From positions 1 through 46,910 of the forward strand of contig PEWE01000027.1 of assembly GCA_002779605.1 (NCBI GenBank): a stretch of 46,910 bases of DNA. Direction: 5' to 3'. Every line of letters starts with the position of its first letter. The stretch's first letter is position 1. Below, in pieces: positions 24,328-31,240 of the stretch. The position numbers were made by a program, and so were the translations under genes. Below the pieces are notes generated by a model, which worked only from the letters and a program-made list of their open reading frames with translations, was not told the origin of the DNA and ran no database searches. This DNA comes from Zetaproteobacteria bacterium CG06_land_8_20_14_3_00_59_53 (lineage in GTDB: Bacteria > Pseudomonadota > Zetaproteobacteria > Mariprofundales > Mariprofundaceae).

Positions 24328-24435
24328 ATGGATACGATTGCTTCAATTCTGGGTGTTTTGCTTGCTTTTTCGAGTATGTGGTTTGCTTGGTATCTGCTGA
24401 TGCCAGGTCAGCATGACGAAGAGCAAGATGATTGA
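24328..24435 (+). CDS. 35-residue single-helix membrane peptide (CcoQ-like)
   Basis: It opens MDTIASILGVLLAFSSMWFAWYLLMPG, one helix, then an acidic tail ending DEEQDD. It starts 3 bases after the previous stop with AGGAGGAATAG upstream. The size, topology and position next to ccoN fit a CcoQ/CcoH-type stabilising peptide. Confidence 0.7.
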   Translation: MDTIASILGVLLAFSSMWFAWYLLMPGQHDEEQDD

Positions 24436-24483
24436 GTTGTTGATGAAATCCGTGTTTAAAATCTCTAGGGGGTCTTTTTAAAG

Positions 24484-25890
24484 ATGCTGAAATACTTGTT
24501 TTCAAAAGAAGATGATATCCCGCAGGGCACTGCGGCGATATTCTTTGGTGTGTCTTCCATTGCCTGGTTCATTATCGGAACCGGCCTTGGTTCATTCAAT
24601 GCTGCCAAACTCGCATTTCCTGACTTGTTCCATGGTCTGTACTCGCTGCAGTTCGGTCATGTGCGTCAGGTTCACGTTCATGCCGTGATTTTCGGCTGGA
24701 TTGCCATGGCTTTCGCTGCCTCCATGATGTACATCACCCCGGCTCTGGGTAACACCAAGTTGTGGTCCGAGAAGCTCGGCGTGTGGAACTGCATGCTGTA
24801 TAATGTGGGTCTGTGTCTTGCTCTGGCGCTGCTGTGGGCCGGTGTGACCTCGGGCCGTGAGTATTCCGACCACATCTGGCCGATTGATCTGTACATCGCC
24901 TTCGTGATGGTGGTGCCATGGTGCTTGAACGTTTGGATGACCGTGATCAACCGCCGTACTCAGGGTATCTACACCACCAACTGGTTCTTCGCTGGCTGCA
25001 TGTTCATGACAGTGATCGTGTTCCTGGTTGGTAACATGCCTGAATGGCTGCACCTGACCGGTCTGAACGAGGCATACATGACCTGGTGGTTCGCTCACAA
25101 TATTCTGGGTCTGCTGATTACCCCTGTGGCTGCTGCTATCACCTACTACATCGTTCCGAAGATCACCGGTAACCCGCTGTATTCGCATCGTGTGGGTCAT
25201 CTGCACTTCTGGTCGATCGTGGTGTTCTACTCCACACCGGCAGCCCATCATCTGATGAGTTCTCCGCTGCCGGAATGGCTGAAGTCTTTCGCATCCGTGG
25301 AAGGTGTGCTGATCCTAGTGCCGGCTGTTGCATATGTTTGCAACATCCTGCTGACCATGCAGGGTCGCTGGGCCATGTTCGTGGAAAACATCGAGATCAA
25401 GTTCACCATTACCGGTGTGCTGCTCGCCATTCCGCTGAACATGCAGGGCGGCTTCCAGCAGACGCGTGCTATCAACTGGTACATCCATGGTACCGGCTGG
25501 ATTGTGGCTCATGCTCATCTGGCGCTGCTCGGCTTCTCGACCTTTGCTGAGGCTGCTTCCGTGTACTACGGCATGCAGGTTCTGCTGCGTCGCAAGCTGT
25601 GGTCTGCATCGCTGGCTAACTTCCACTTCTGGATGCTGCTGATCGGCTTCTCCCTGTACTGGACCTCGATGACCATTTCCGGTCTGATCCAGGGCGCCGC
25701 CAAGATCTACGAGGTTCCATACGTGGACGTGGTGATCGCGGAGCATCCTTACATGATCGTACGCTGGCTGGGTGGTACCATGGTGTTCTTCGGTAACATC
25801 ATCTGGCTGTACAACATGATCATGACCGCACGTGCCGGTGACCCGGTGCCTGTCGGTCGTCAGCCGGCTGAAATCGCCTACACGCGCTGA
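24484..25890 (+). CDS. ccoN: cbb3-type cytochrome c oxidase catalytic subunit I (divergent)
   Basis: A 468-residue heme-copper oxidase subunit with 12 helices. Ligands can be placed: HVHAVIFGW (64-72, low-spin heme b), H205 (FAHNILG) and H255-H256 (AAHH) for CuB, and VAHAHLALLG (341-350) for the hemes. Tyr249 lies six residues before the HH pair, as in the cross-linked active-site Tyr of cbb3 enzymes. It therefore looks catalytically complete. The sequence is clearly divergent from classical CcoN. High-affinity O2 reduction at the inner membrane is expected. Confidence 0.93.
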   Translation: MLKYLFSKEDDIPQGTAAIFFGVSSIAWFIIGTGLGSFNAAKLAFPDLFHGLYSLQFGHVRQVHVHAVIFGWIAMAFAASMMYITPALGNTKLWSEKLGVWNCMLYNVGLCLALALLWAGVTSGREYSDHIWPIDLYIAFVMVVPWCLNVWMTVINRRTQGIYTTNWFFAGCMFMTVIVFLVGNMPEWLHLTGLNEAYMTWWFAHNILGLLITPVAAAITYYIVPKITGNPLYSHRVGHLHFWSIVVFYSTPAAHHLMSSPLPEWLKSFASVEGVLILVPAVAYVCNILLTMQGRWAMFVENIEIKFTITGVLLAIPLNMQGGFQQTRAINWYIHGTGWIVAHAHLALLGFSTFAEAASVYYGMQVLLRRKLWSASLANFHFWMLLIGFSLYWTSMTISGLIQGAAKIYEVPYVDVVIAEHPYMIVRWLGGTMVFFGNIIWLYNMIMTARAGDPVPVGRQPAEIAYTR

Positions 25891-25904
25891 TAAGCAAACT
25901 TGAA

Positions 25905-25924
25905 GGGCCGGCTACGGCCGGCCC
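25905..25924 (+). terminator. Hairpin between ccoN and ccoO
   Basis: A perfect 8-bp stem GGGCCGGC/GCCGGCCC with loop TACG is followed by CTCATTATAAATTT rather than a clean T run. It may be a partial terminator or a 3'-protecting element that sets ccoN levels above those of the other subunits. Confidence 0.5.
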
Positions 25925-25961
25925 CTCATTATAAATTTATTAATATAGGGAGGAGATTTCC

Positions 25962-26897
25962 GTGGCATTTAGAGAATATAGAATCGGATGTGTGATGTTT
26001 GGCGTGGCACTCAGCTTGTCGATGTTCATTACCATCGTGCTGCCAGGTATTGATATTTCGTCGATGTCGTCGACCAAGATCGCTCTGGAGAAACAGTTGA
26101 CCTACGGTTGGGAGACCGGTTTCAACTACTATGACCCGTTCCTGCAGGGTAAGGATAAGCCGATCAAGGTGACCCTCACCAAGGACCCGATGTCGGGTGC
26201 GGCCATCGACAAGACTGATGCATTTGTCTTTCCTGCCGGTACACATTTTCCGAACGGCCTGACCCACGACAATATCCTGGGTGATGACGTTCAGAAGGCA
26301 TCGGTCGAGGTTGGTAAGATTGATCAGGCCAATGAAGAACAGGGCGGTGTGTTCCTGGTTCGTGCAACGGCTGACGATGTTCCTTACATCGAGTACGCCA
26401 CTACCACCAAGGGCTGGACCGTCGATGCGACCCTGAAGGCTGCCGATGAGCAGTTCCTGGCAGGTTCAGGTAAAACGATGTTCGTGCGTGAAGGTTGCTG
26501 GTGGTGCCATACCCTGCTGCCTGAGCAGACCCAGGACTGGCAGTCCTTCGGTCGTCCGCCGCTGGTGGGTGACTTCAACGGAGAGAGCCCGACCACCTTC
26601 GGTTCCGACCGCAAGGCCCCGGATCTGTTGCATGTCGGTTCACGCAACTCTTCACGTGAGTGGATGGTGATGCACTTCTTCAATCCGCGTCTGGTACAGC
26701 CGCATTCGATCATGCCGCGCTACGATTATCTGTGGGGCAGTGTCGATGCAAATGGCCAGCCGATCGATCTTGCAGCATGGGATGAGGCCTATCTGGCCTA
26801 TGACAACGGTGAGTCCATCAATGCACCAGTAGTTCCGCTGCCGGCTGCAGACAGTGAAGCTCGCATGCTGATCGACTTCATCATCAATCTGAAATAA
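25962..26897 (+). CDS. ccoO: cbb3-type oxidase monoheme subunit II, enlarged
   Basis: A 311-residue subunit with an N-terminal helix (about 9-28), heme motif CWWCH (179-183), and the CcoO landmarks DRKAPDLLHVGSRNS, FFNPRLVQPHSIMPRYDYLW (likely Met ligand). Classical CcoO is about 200-245 residues with the heme near residue 70, so about 110 extra residues lie between the membrane helix and the heme. GTG start with GGGAGGAG upstream. It carries electrons from periplasmic cytochromes to CcoN. Confidence 0.9.
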   Translation: MAFREYRIGCVMFGVALSLSMFITIVLPGIDISSMSSTKIALEKQLTYGWETGFNYYDPFLQGKDKPIKVTLTKDPMSGAAIDKTDAFVFPAGTHFPNGLTHDNILGDDVQKASVEVGKIDQANEEQGGVFLVRATADDVPYIEYATTTKGWTVDATLKAADEQFLAGSGKTMFVREGCWWCHTLLPEQTQDWQSFGRPPLVGDFNGESPTTFGSDRKAPDLLHVGSRNSSREWMVMHFFNPRLVQPHSIMPRYDYLWGSVDANGQPIDLAAWDEAYLAYDNGESINAPVVPLPAADSEARMLIDFIINLK

Positions 26898-26908
26898 GGG
26901 AGAAGACA

Positions 26909-27562
26909 ATGGGATGGACATTTAATAATCCGCTGTATTCGCTGACTACAAAAGATCAGAACGAAGCGGCACAGCATGTCTGGGAGCACGAAAGCCTCGG
27001 CGGCATCGCAGAGAACAACAATCCTCTGCCACGTCCGGTGATCGGTCTGCTGCTGCTGACCTTTGCAACAGCAATCGCCATTACCTTCCCTCTGTATGGT
27101 CAGCGTCCTACAGCGGCGATATATCTTGACTATGTTTCGCTGATGAACAGCACCATGGTTCAGGAAGTGATGAACGATCGTACGATCACCCATCACGAAG
27201 CCAACGCCAAGGCAATGAATCTGATCACCGATGCTCTGGCACACTTCGACTCGAAGTACTCCTTCCAGCGTGATCAGCATCCGATCGATCTCGATCAGCT
27301 GCGCGTGATTGCTCCTAAGATTATCGAGCTGCAGCGTGCCGGTGTGGATCTTGAAGAGTACAACATCGTTGGGCCTGAAGTGATCAAGTCCAACTTCTTC
27401 AATATTCAGCCGGATGGCACTGTGATCGCCAAGCAGCCTTGGTGGGATAAGGGCTACCAGATTTCTTTCTGGTACTTTATCGGCTTCTGCCTGGCTGTGA
27501 TTATAACTGTGAAGCGCCTGCCACATTTCTCATGGCGCCCAGACCACTCGATTGCACACTAA
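26909..27562 (+). CDS. CcoP-like subunit lacking heme c motifs
   Basis: A 217-residue protein. The segment HESLGGIAENNNPLPRPVIGLLLLTF (31-56) resembles the CcoP N-terminal motif (WDGIxExNNPLPRWW) with its following helix. A 120-residue soluble loop follows, then a second helix (about 184-203). There is no CxxCH anywhere, whereas normal CcoP has two heme c domains. It sits in the ccoP position directly after ccoO with GGGAGAAG upstream. It may be a structural subunit whose electron role is taken by the separate cytochromes encoded downstream. Confidence 0.75.
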   Translation: MGWTFNNPLYSLTTKDQNEAAQHVWEHESLGGIAENNNPLPRPVIGLLLLTFATAIAITFPLYGQRPTAAIYLDYVSLMNSTMVQEVMNDRTITHHEANAKAMNLITDALAHFDSKYSFQRDQHPIDLDQLRVIAPKIIELQRAGVDLEEYNIVGPEVIKSNFFNIQPDGTVIAKQPWWDKGYQISFWYFIGFCLAVIITVKRLPHFSWRPDHSIAH

Positions 27563-27572
27563 GGAGATATAG

Positions 27573-27707
27573 ATGATTGATTTGGATAGCCCGTTTGTCG
27601 CCGGTATGCTCTGCACCTCGATTGCACTGCTTGTACCGATTCTCTACAGCTTCTTCGTGGATAATCATAAGAAGGGAAGCCCTGATCCTCGTAAGAACAC
27701 GTTCTGA
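27573..27707 (+). CDS. 44-residue single-helix membrane peptide
   Basis: One helix (about 8-28, VAGMLCTSIALLVPILYSFFV) and a basic tail ending SPDPRKNTF. AAGGAGAT ribosome site, 10 bases after the previous stop. Position and size suggest a CcoQ-type oxidase stabiliser. Last gene before a terminator. Confidence 0.7.
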   Translation: MIDLDSPFVAGMLCTSIALLVPILYSFFVDNHKKGSPDPRKNTF

Positions 27708-27728
27708 TCAGGTTTGACCGTGCTACGC

Positions 27729-27760
27729 ATAGCGCCGCCCCTAGGGCGGCGCTATTGCTT
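27729..27760 (+). terminator. Terminator of the oxidase core operon
   Basis: ATAGCGCCGCCC pairs with GGGCGGCGCTAT over 12 bp, with loop CTA, followed by TGCTTTGAT. Confidence 0.8.
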
Positions 27761-27850
27761 TGATAGACGGTGTATAGTTTACCTTGCTTGCAAATTTCAT
27801 GTATGCTGCAGCCCCGTTACCAACTGGCGTTACAATCAGGAGCTCTAAAG

Positions 27851-28159
27851 GTGCGATTGCACATTCTTACCCTTATCTTATCCGGCCTGATGTCGAGCAA
27901 TGCTCTGGCTGAGGATAACTACCAGAATTTCGATCTGGGTATCGAGAGCATGCGCAGTCATGGGTACAGCGTCGCCATCTTTATTTTTATGATGATTGCC
28001 ATCGCGGTGTTTGTCGGCATCATCTGGGCTTTTATAAGTATGACGAAGGGTGAAAAGATCAAGCGGGGCGAAATGGTCCTTTTCGGGATGATTATTTTCG
28101 GTGTGATCGCCGCGTCGATTTTTGCTGCTGTGCAGCTACTTGAAGGCGTTTTATTTTGA
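27851..28159 (+). CDS. Exported/two-helix membrane protein, unknown
   Basis: The GTG at 27851 follows an AGGAG site and gives 102 residues with a signal peptide (cut ALA|ED) and two helices (about 38-60 and 75-97). A longer ATG start at 27770 is possible but lacks a ribosome site and a signal-like N-terminus. First gene of the long assembly/cytochrome operon. No family recognised. Confidence 0.68.
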   Translation: MRLHILTLILSGLMSSNALAEDNYQNFDLGIESMRSHGYSVAIFIFMMIAIAVFVGIIWAFISMTKGEKIKRGEMVLFGMIIFGVIAASIFAAVQLLEGVLF

Positions 28160-28192
28160 TTCATAAATCAAAGATTGCATGGAGGTTTGAGT

Positions 28193-28465
28193 ATGTTTGG
28201 AATTGAATTGCAGGATGGTTGGACCATTTATATCTGGCTGATCAGCGGCGCAGCCATTCTTGTCGGTGTGGTGTTCGGCATCCGGTGGGCGGCGCGTAAC
28301 GAGCAGTTCGATGAAGATATCAAATATCTGGTTTTCGATGAGAACGACAAGGATAAGATGAAGCCTGAGGAGTATCAGAAGTCCCAGTCGGTCAATGCCC
28401 AGCAGGAAAAAAGGCGTGCCGAAGTGCTGGCGGAAAAAGAGGCTGCAGCCCGGGCGCAGCGCTAA
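28193..28465 (+). CDS. ccoS: CcoS-like cbb3 assembly protein
   Basis: A 90-residue protein with one N-terminal helix followed by RWAARNEQFDEDIKYLVFDEND, matching the CcoS pattern (WAVRSGQFDD...ILFDDD). It carries an extra charged C-terminal tail of about 40 residues, rich in Glu, Lys and Ala. CcoS is needed for cofactor insertion into CcoN. GGAGG ribosome site at 28181. Confidence 0.85.
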   Translation: MFGIELQDGWTIYIWLISGAAILVGVVFGIRWAARNEQFDEDIKYLVFDENDKDKMKPEEYQKSQSVNAQQEKRRAEVLAEKEAAARAQR

Positions 28466-28468
28466 TCC

Positions 28469-28960
28469 ATGTGGGATAGAATCAACTGGTTGACCGTGAT
28501 TAACACGGTCATCCTGCTATTTGCAGGCGCACTCGTCGTGGCGATTGTGCAGTCCATGCTGAAACCACAGGTTCAGGAATCGAAGAATGAGCTGCCGTTT
28601 TACACAACGGCTGATCCTGCTCTGGAACGTGCAGGTTCCGATCTCTATCGCAGCCTGCAGTGTCGTAACTGCCATACCATCTGGTCGGTGAAAAGCGTCT
28701 ATCAGGCGGTTCCCGCGCCCAGCCTTGATGGCATCGGGTCTTTGCGTAACGAAGAATGGCTGTACAGATATTTTTCTGCCGAGAATCCGCAAGCCATTCT
28801 GCCTTCACGCATGAAGGAGAAGTACAGGATGCCTTCCTATGCATCCCTTTCGGAGTCAGAACGTCGCACTCTGGCTGAATATTTTGCCAGCCTGCGCGTT
28901 AGAGACTGGTATCTGGATGAGACTATCAGTGCCGAGCAAAAGAAGCTGACCGGCAAATAG
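28469..28960 (+). CDS. Membrane-anchored monoheme cytochrome c
   Basis: A 163-residue protein with an N-terminal helix (about 8-28) and one heme site CRNCH (about 65-69), then PSLDGIGSLRNEEWLYRYFSAENPQAILPSRM. The layout resembles the cytochrome at 21529-22149. It starts 3 bases after ccoS. It could supply the electrons that a normal CcoP would deliver to CcoO/CcoN. Confidence 0.85.
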   Translation: MWDRINWLTVINTVILLFAGALVVAIVQSMLKPQVQESKNELPFYTTADPALERAGSDLYRSLQCRNCHTIWSVKSVYQAVPAPSLDGIGSLRNEEWLYRYFSAENPQAILPSRMKEKYRMPSYASLSESERRTLAEYFASLRVRDWYLDETISAEQKKLTGK

Positions 28961-29010
28961 ACACAGCGGTAGCAACTGCCGGCATGTGCAGTAGATCAGG
29001 AGTTTCAGTC

Positions 29011-29526
29011 ATGGGTAACAAGCAGAACAAGTCCGCATCAGCTGTGGGCTATACATGGGCACCTTACTGGATGCGCGGTTCGATCGCATTCGTTGTCGGT
29101 GGTGTGCTGTATGAAGGAAGTATGCGTCTGTTGGGTGTGCATCTGGAGTTTTTCACCGGCTTAAGCGGCTTCAACTTCTCCTGGATACTGGGCATGAGTC
29201 TCGTGCCGGTCGCCGTCGGTGTCGTGATTGGTTTGATTTACGGCTTCGGCGGGAAATATCTGGCACATTTCCCTCCGGCTCTTGTGATGCTGTGGCACTT
29301 TCAACATGTGGATTTTGCCGAGCTTCCGGCAGGGGCGCATCTTCTTCCCTGGGGTATGTGGATCATGTTTGTGATCCTGCAGATGGAGTTTTGCGCCATC
29401 GGCGGCTTTATCGGCGAGATCCTGATACGTAAACGCCATGCATGGGATAACGGCACTGTGCATCTCGCAGACTCCGAAGCCCTCCCGGAGGACGATTTCG
29501 ATTCGAATAGCGGGAAATCCGTTTGA
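29011..29526 (+). CDS. Polytopic membrane protein, unknown
   Basis: A 171-residue protein with three or four helices. It carries LVMLWHFQHVDFAELPAGAHLLPWGMW, with several His that could bind heme or metal. The ATG at 29011 has AGGAG upstream. The end overlaps the next gene (TTGA). No family recognised. Confidence 0.65.
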   Translation: MGNKQNKSASAVGYTWAPYWMRGSIAFVVGGVLYEGSMRLLGVHLEFFTGLSGFNFSWILGMSLVPVAVGVVIGLIYGFGGKYLAHFPPALVMLWHFQHVDFAELPAGAHLLPWGMWIMFVILQMEFCAIGGFIGEILIRKRHAWDNGTVHLADSEALPEDDFDSNSGKSV

Positions 29527-30563
29527 AGCGATCTGTTGTATCTCCTGCCGAGAGGCGCCGGCGTAAACGCTGGCTGATGGCTACGCTGGTCGTCTGCATC
29601 ACTATCGCCATGGTCGGCGGATCGCTGCATGTCATGGAGCTTGGCTCGATGCGTATGGACGAGATGCGTGGCAAGGCCGGCTATGATGTTCAGGATATGC
29701 ATGAACATATCCGGGCTGCCGGCGAAGAGATCTATGTGCAGGAAGCCAATGAAAAGAATGGTGCCGGTATGCGCACCTATACGCCAAGTGAGGCTGAAGC
29801 CCTGCTGGGCGAAGAGCAGTGGCGGGATGTCTCATGGATGGTTTCCATCCCTTCAGGTGTGTTCACCATGGGTAGCGACGATCCCCGTACCAACGAGCAG
29901 AACCGGCCGGCTCATCAGGTGCAGACCCGTGCGTATCGCATCGACAAGTTTCCGGTGACCCAGGCTCAGTACGCGAGATTCGTGGCGGCCAAAAACTATC
30001 GTCCGCCATTGAACTGGAAGGACGGCAAAATCCCCCGGGGGCTCGAACTTCATCCCGTGACCATGGTGTCCTGGCATAATGCTCGGGACTACTGCACCTG
30101 GGCCGGTAAGCGACTGCCGACTGAGGCGGAGTGGGAAAAGGCCGCGCGCGGAACCGATGCGCGCAGCTGCCCCTGGGGCAACGATATGCATCCGGAGAAC
30201 CTGAATACCTACTACAAGGTGGGTCGAACGACTGCAGTGAACGCCTATCCGCAGGGTGCAAGTCCCTATGGCGTGATGGACATGGCGGGCAATGTGCAGG
30301 AATGGGTGGCAGACCAGTTCTCGGCATATCCCGGAACCCCTGCACCCGGCGAAATCTTTCACGCCAAGGAAATCGACCCGAGTTATCAGCGGGGTTCGGA
30401 TGAAGAAGAGCGTTTAAGCTACTATGTCATGCGAGGCGGTTCGTGGAAAAGCGATCCGTTTTCGACCTATACCTTCCATCGCAATTATTCACTGCCAAAT
30501 TATGCCTCCGACTTTTTCGGGTTTCGTTGTGCCTCCGATATGCCGGCAGGCAAGGAGAAATAA
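29523..30563 (+). CDS. Membrane-anchored FGE/SUMF1-fold protein without the catalytic Cys pair
   Basis: A 346-residue protein with a basic N-terminus, a signal-anchor helix (about 18-36), then a formylglycine-generating-enzyme fold domain from about residue 105: [80 protein letters not shown]. True FGE has two Cys shortly after GGSW; here that stretch ([18 protein letters not shown]) has none. The role is therefore probably not sulfatase activation. TTG start overlapping the previous stop. Confidence 0.85.
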   Translation: MKRSVVSPAERRRRKRWLMATLVVCITIAMVGGSLHVMELGSMRMDEMRGKAGYDVQDMHEHIRAAGEEIYVQEANEKNGAGMRTYTPSEAEALLGEEQWRDVSWMVSIPSGVFTMGSDDPRTNEQNRPAHQVQTRAYRIDKFPVTQAQYARFVAAKNYRPPLNWKDGKIPRGLELHPVTMVSWHNARDYCTWAGKRLPTEAEWEKAARGTDARSCPWGNDMHPENLNTYYKVGRTTAVNAYPQGASPYGVMDMAGNVQEWVADQFSAYPGTPAPGEIFHAKEIDPSYQRGSDEEERLSYYVMRGGSWKSDPFSTYTFHRNYSLPNYASDFFGFRCASDMPAGKEK

Positions 30564-30821
30564 ATGAACCGGATATTTCTTGCTCTGTTTGCGACCTTGC
30601 CCTTGCTCTGGTCCTCTGACGCGCAGGCTGTGGACAGCTACCGCTACCTGCATGTCACCATCGATACACCGTGGATGATTTTCGTGTTTCTGTTCTTTCT
30701 GGTCTTCGCCCCGATGATTCTTTCGGCGATTCTGCACCTGCGAAACGCTATGCGGCGCGACAGGGAGGAAGACAAAGCGGAAGCCGCGGCTGATGCAACC
30801 GGGGATTCGAAGCATGATTGA
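30564..30821 (+). CDS. Small exported/membrane protein, unknown
   Basis: An 85-residue protein with a signal peptide (cut AQA|VD), one helix (about 36-57) and a charged tail with DREEDKAEAAADA. It starts right after the FGE-like stop and overlaps the next gene by 8 bases. No family recognised. Confidence 0.68.
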   Translation: MNRIFLALFATLPLLWSSDAQAVDSYRYLHVTIDTPWMIFVFLFFLVFAPMILSAILHLRNAMRRDREEDKAEAAADATGDSKHD

Positions 30822-31215
30822 ACGCTTGCGTATGCTTCTGTTGCCCGTGTTCATGCTGCTGTGTGTGGTCTGTGTATTGCCGGGGCAGGGAGCCTTGGCC
30901 GCATCTCCGGTGTCTTCCGGGGCGGCAGGTTCGGTCAGCGGCAGCATGCAGTCATCCGAGGCGGTGATGCAGCAATTCGCCGGCGATGACGAGGTGGCAC
31001 CCGAAAGGCGCATCGAAACCAAACGCAAGCACCAGATCCTTTTTATCATGGGTATTTCCCTGCTTGTTCTGCTGTTTGTCACAGGAACGCTCGGTATCGC
31101 CATGGTTGCCTTCGATAAGGATGTCTTCGTGCCGCATATGATCTTCGCCGGCCTGAGTCTTACCTTGGCGGCGGCGCATGCCGCGACTTCCATCGCCTGG
31201 TTCTGGCCGTACTGA
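30814..31215 (+). CDS. Membrane protein with signal peptide, unknown
   Basis: A 133-residue protein with a signal peptide (cut ALA|AS), a Ser/Gly-rich linker and two or three helices in the C-terminal half, with a VPHMIFAGLSLTLAAAHAAT segment. The start at 30814 is chosen for its overlap with the preceding stop. No family recognised. Confidence 0.65.
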   Translation: MIERLRMLLLPVFMLLCVVCVLPGQGALAASPVSSGAAGSVSGSMQSSEAVMQQFAGDDEVAPERRIETKRKHQILFIMGISLLVLLFVTGTLGIAMVAFDKDVFVPHMIFAGLSLTLAAAHAATSIAWFWPY

Positions 31216-31240
31216 TTACTCCGGCGTATTCGGAGTTTTG

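Noticed and set aside
27770-27850. Upstream ATG extension of the 27851 gene
   Set aside because: No ribosome site, and it would bury the clear signal peptide.
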